64,000 bases of DNA from assembly GCF_902153245.2 (NCBI RefSeq), contig NZ_CABFWF030000015.1, positions 124,001 through 188,000 on the forward strand, read 5' to 3'. The position numbers and the translations under genes were made by a program. The notes beneath the pieces were generated by a model. That model made no database searches and was not told where the DNA came from. It worked only from the letters and a program-made list of their open reading frames with translations. Position 1 is the stretch's first letter. Each line of letters begins with the position of its first letter. Positions 63,088 to 64,000 of this stretch are shown here, piece by piece. This DNA is from Pseudorhizobium endolithicum. GTDB lineage: Bacteria; Pseudomonadota; Alphaproteobacteria; Rhizobiales; Rhizobiaceae.

Positions 63088-63170
63088 GGATAAAACTGCC
63101 ATAGCGCTCGTCCTCGCTTGCGTCAATGGCAGGCATTTGGTTTTGTCCCAGCCAGACGGGGAAGACGAGA

Positions 63171-64000
63171 ATGACACGGAACACCGGAATCCTGGCCGAT
63201 CGGGCCATAGTGGCGCTGTTCGACAGCGGCCGCCTGGCGTCGGAGAAGCCGCTGGACGGCGATCAGATTCAACCTGCGAGCCTCGACCTGCGGCTCGGCG
63301 CCAAGGCATTTCGCGTCCGCGCAAGCTTCATGCCCGGCCCCAACAGCCGGGTGGCGGACAAGCTCGATCGCCTCAAGCTGCATGTGGTGGACCTGTCGGA
63401 AGGCGCCGTCCTGGAAACCGGCTGCGTCTATATCGTGCCGCTCATGGAGAAACTGGACCTGCCGGCGGAAATGTCCGCCTCCGCCAATCCCAAGAGCTCC
63501 ACCGGCCGCCTCGACATCTTCACCCGCGTGATCACCGACTACGCCCAGGAGTTCGACAAGATCCCGGCCGGCTATTCCGGGCCGCTCTACCTGGAGATCA
63601 GCCCGCGGACCTTTCCCATCGTCGTCCGGCGCGGCTCGCGCCTGTCGCAGATCCGCTTCCGCATCGGCAATGCCCTGCTGGGAGAACCGGAGCTGCTGCA
63701 GTTGCACGAGGCCGAGACACTGGTTGCGGCCCGGCAGCCGAATGTCAGCGGCGGCGGTATTGCCCTCTCGATCGACCTCACCGGCGACAAGGACGGCCTC
63801 ATCGGCTACCGCGGCAAGCATCACACGGCGGTGGTGGATGTCGACAAGAAGGCCCAGCACGACATCTTCGATTTCTGGGAGCCGCTCTACAGCCGCGGCC
63901 GCAACGAACTCATCCTCGACCCGGACGAGTTCTACATCCTCGTATCCCGGGAGGCGGTGCATGTGCCGCCGCTCTATGCCGCGGAGATGACCCCCTTCGA
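63171..64000 (+). CDS. dcd: 2'-deoxycytidine 5'-triphosphate deaminase (partial, runs off the right edge)
   Basis: Converts dCTP to dUTP for thymidylate synthesis. It starts at ATG 63171 (MTRNTGILADRAIVALFDSG) and continues without a stop to the end of the window, giving 276 residues so far. The dCTP-deaminase signature ANPKSSTGRLDIFTRVITDY and the earlier DQIQPASLDLRLGAKAFRV (nucleotide-binding region) are clear. It is longer than the E. coli enzyme (193 residues) and looks like the two-domain alphaproteobacterial form. It is divergent from metZ, sharing about 80 bases of leader DNA. Confidence 0.93.
   Translation, partial: MTRNTGILADRAIVALFDSGRLASEKPLDGDQIQPASLDLRLGAKAFRVRASFMPGPNSRVADKLDRLKLHVVDLSEGAVLETGCVYIVPLMEKLDLPAEMSASANPKSSTGRLDIFTRVITDYAQEFDKIPAGYSGPLYLEISPRTFPIVVRRGSRLSQIRFRIGNALLGEPELLQLHEAETLVAARQPNVSGGGIALSIDLTGDKDGLIGYRGKHHTAVVDVDKKAQHDIFDFWEPLYSRGRNELILDPDEFYILVSREAVHVPPLYAAEMTPF

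Overview
The window is a chromosomal segment of an alphaproteobacterium, almost certainly a member of the Rhizobiaceae (Sinorhizobium/Rhizobium/Agrobacterium relatives). This rests on gene content and order: a fur/mur-plsC(olsA)-miaB-phoH-ybeY-corC-lnt-phrR/praR-metK-trmB run, a GcrA cell-cycle regulator, an rpmH-rnpA-yidC-ysxC-argB run, a SAM-II riboswitch in front of metZ, and high GC content. The genus cannot be fixed from the sequence alone. I saw no insertion sequence, CRISPR array, phage or plasmid replication gene.

Layout. 1-11.7 kb: core operon of Fe-S assembly (Nfu), tRNA/ribosome maturation (tsaB, rimI, miaB, ybeY, phoH), metal regulation (Mur/Fur), lipid acylation (plsC/olsA-like), envelope (corC, lnt), an XRE regulator, S-adenosylmethionine synthesis (metK) and tRNA m7G methylation (trmB). 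11.7-18.1 kb: Hsp20/DUF1150 heat-shock pair, nucleoside hydrolase facing ribokinase, rmuC, and the def-fmt-truA translation operon. 18.1-28.3 kb: lysine/diaminopimelate genes dapD-dapE, a LOG-family hydrolase, an EF-hand exported protein, a HAD nucleotidase, a DMT transporter, argB, and ysxC/yidC/rnpA/rpmH. 28.8-34.6 kb: a chemoreceptor, an orphan histidine kinase, tRNA-Arg(ACG), and an SDR/proline-racemase-family pair. 34.6-42.7 kb: Sel1 protein, pyrC-pyrE-frk, pgi and fadD. 42.8-47.7 kb: an accessory-looking ACP/acyl-AMP ligase/NAD-synthase-like operon with a facing acyltransferase-like gene, then an exonuclease III. 47.8-53.3 kb: DapA-like/RraA pair, an AniA-like copper nitrite reductase with pseudoazurin, tRNA-Thr(CGT) and a nitronate monooxygenase. 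53.5-64 kb: a membrane-anchored unknown, ppk2, phoR, gcrA, argD-argF, hslO, apaG, metZ with its riboswitch, and a partial dcd at the right edge.

How genes work together. metK, the SAM-II riboswitch/terminator on metZ and a palindrome before metK that may be a SahR-type operator point to control of methionine synthesis by SAM and its products. argB, argD and argF are three arginine genes at two sites. Nitrite reductase and pseudoazurin form a minimal nitrite-to-NO module with no NO reductase in view. PhoR and PPK2 sit together, but the pst/phoU/phoB genes that I would expect beside phoR are missing here.

Most notable observations: the SAM-II aptamer directly followed by an intrinsic terminator; the AniA-like (class II) nirK with pseudoazurin beside tRNA-Thr; the ACP-ligase-NAD synthase-like operon; five GANTC sites within 76 bp between gcrA and argD, followed by an orphan intrinsic terminator; related ACGTTTACG-core palindromes upstream of fadD and of the nitronate monooxygenase; and an SDR whose catalytic lysine position is alanine. 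No database search was possible; family names come from recognition of motifs and full-length sequence character.
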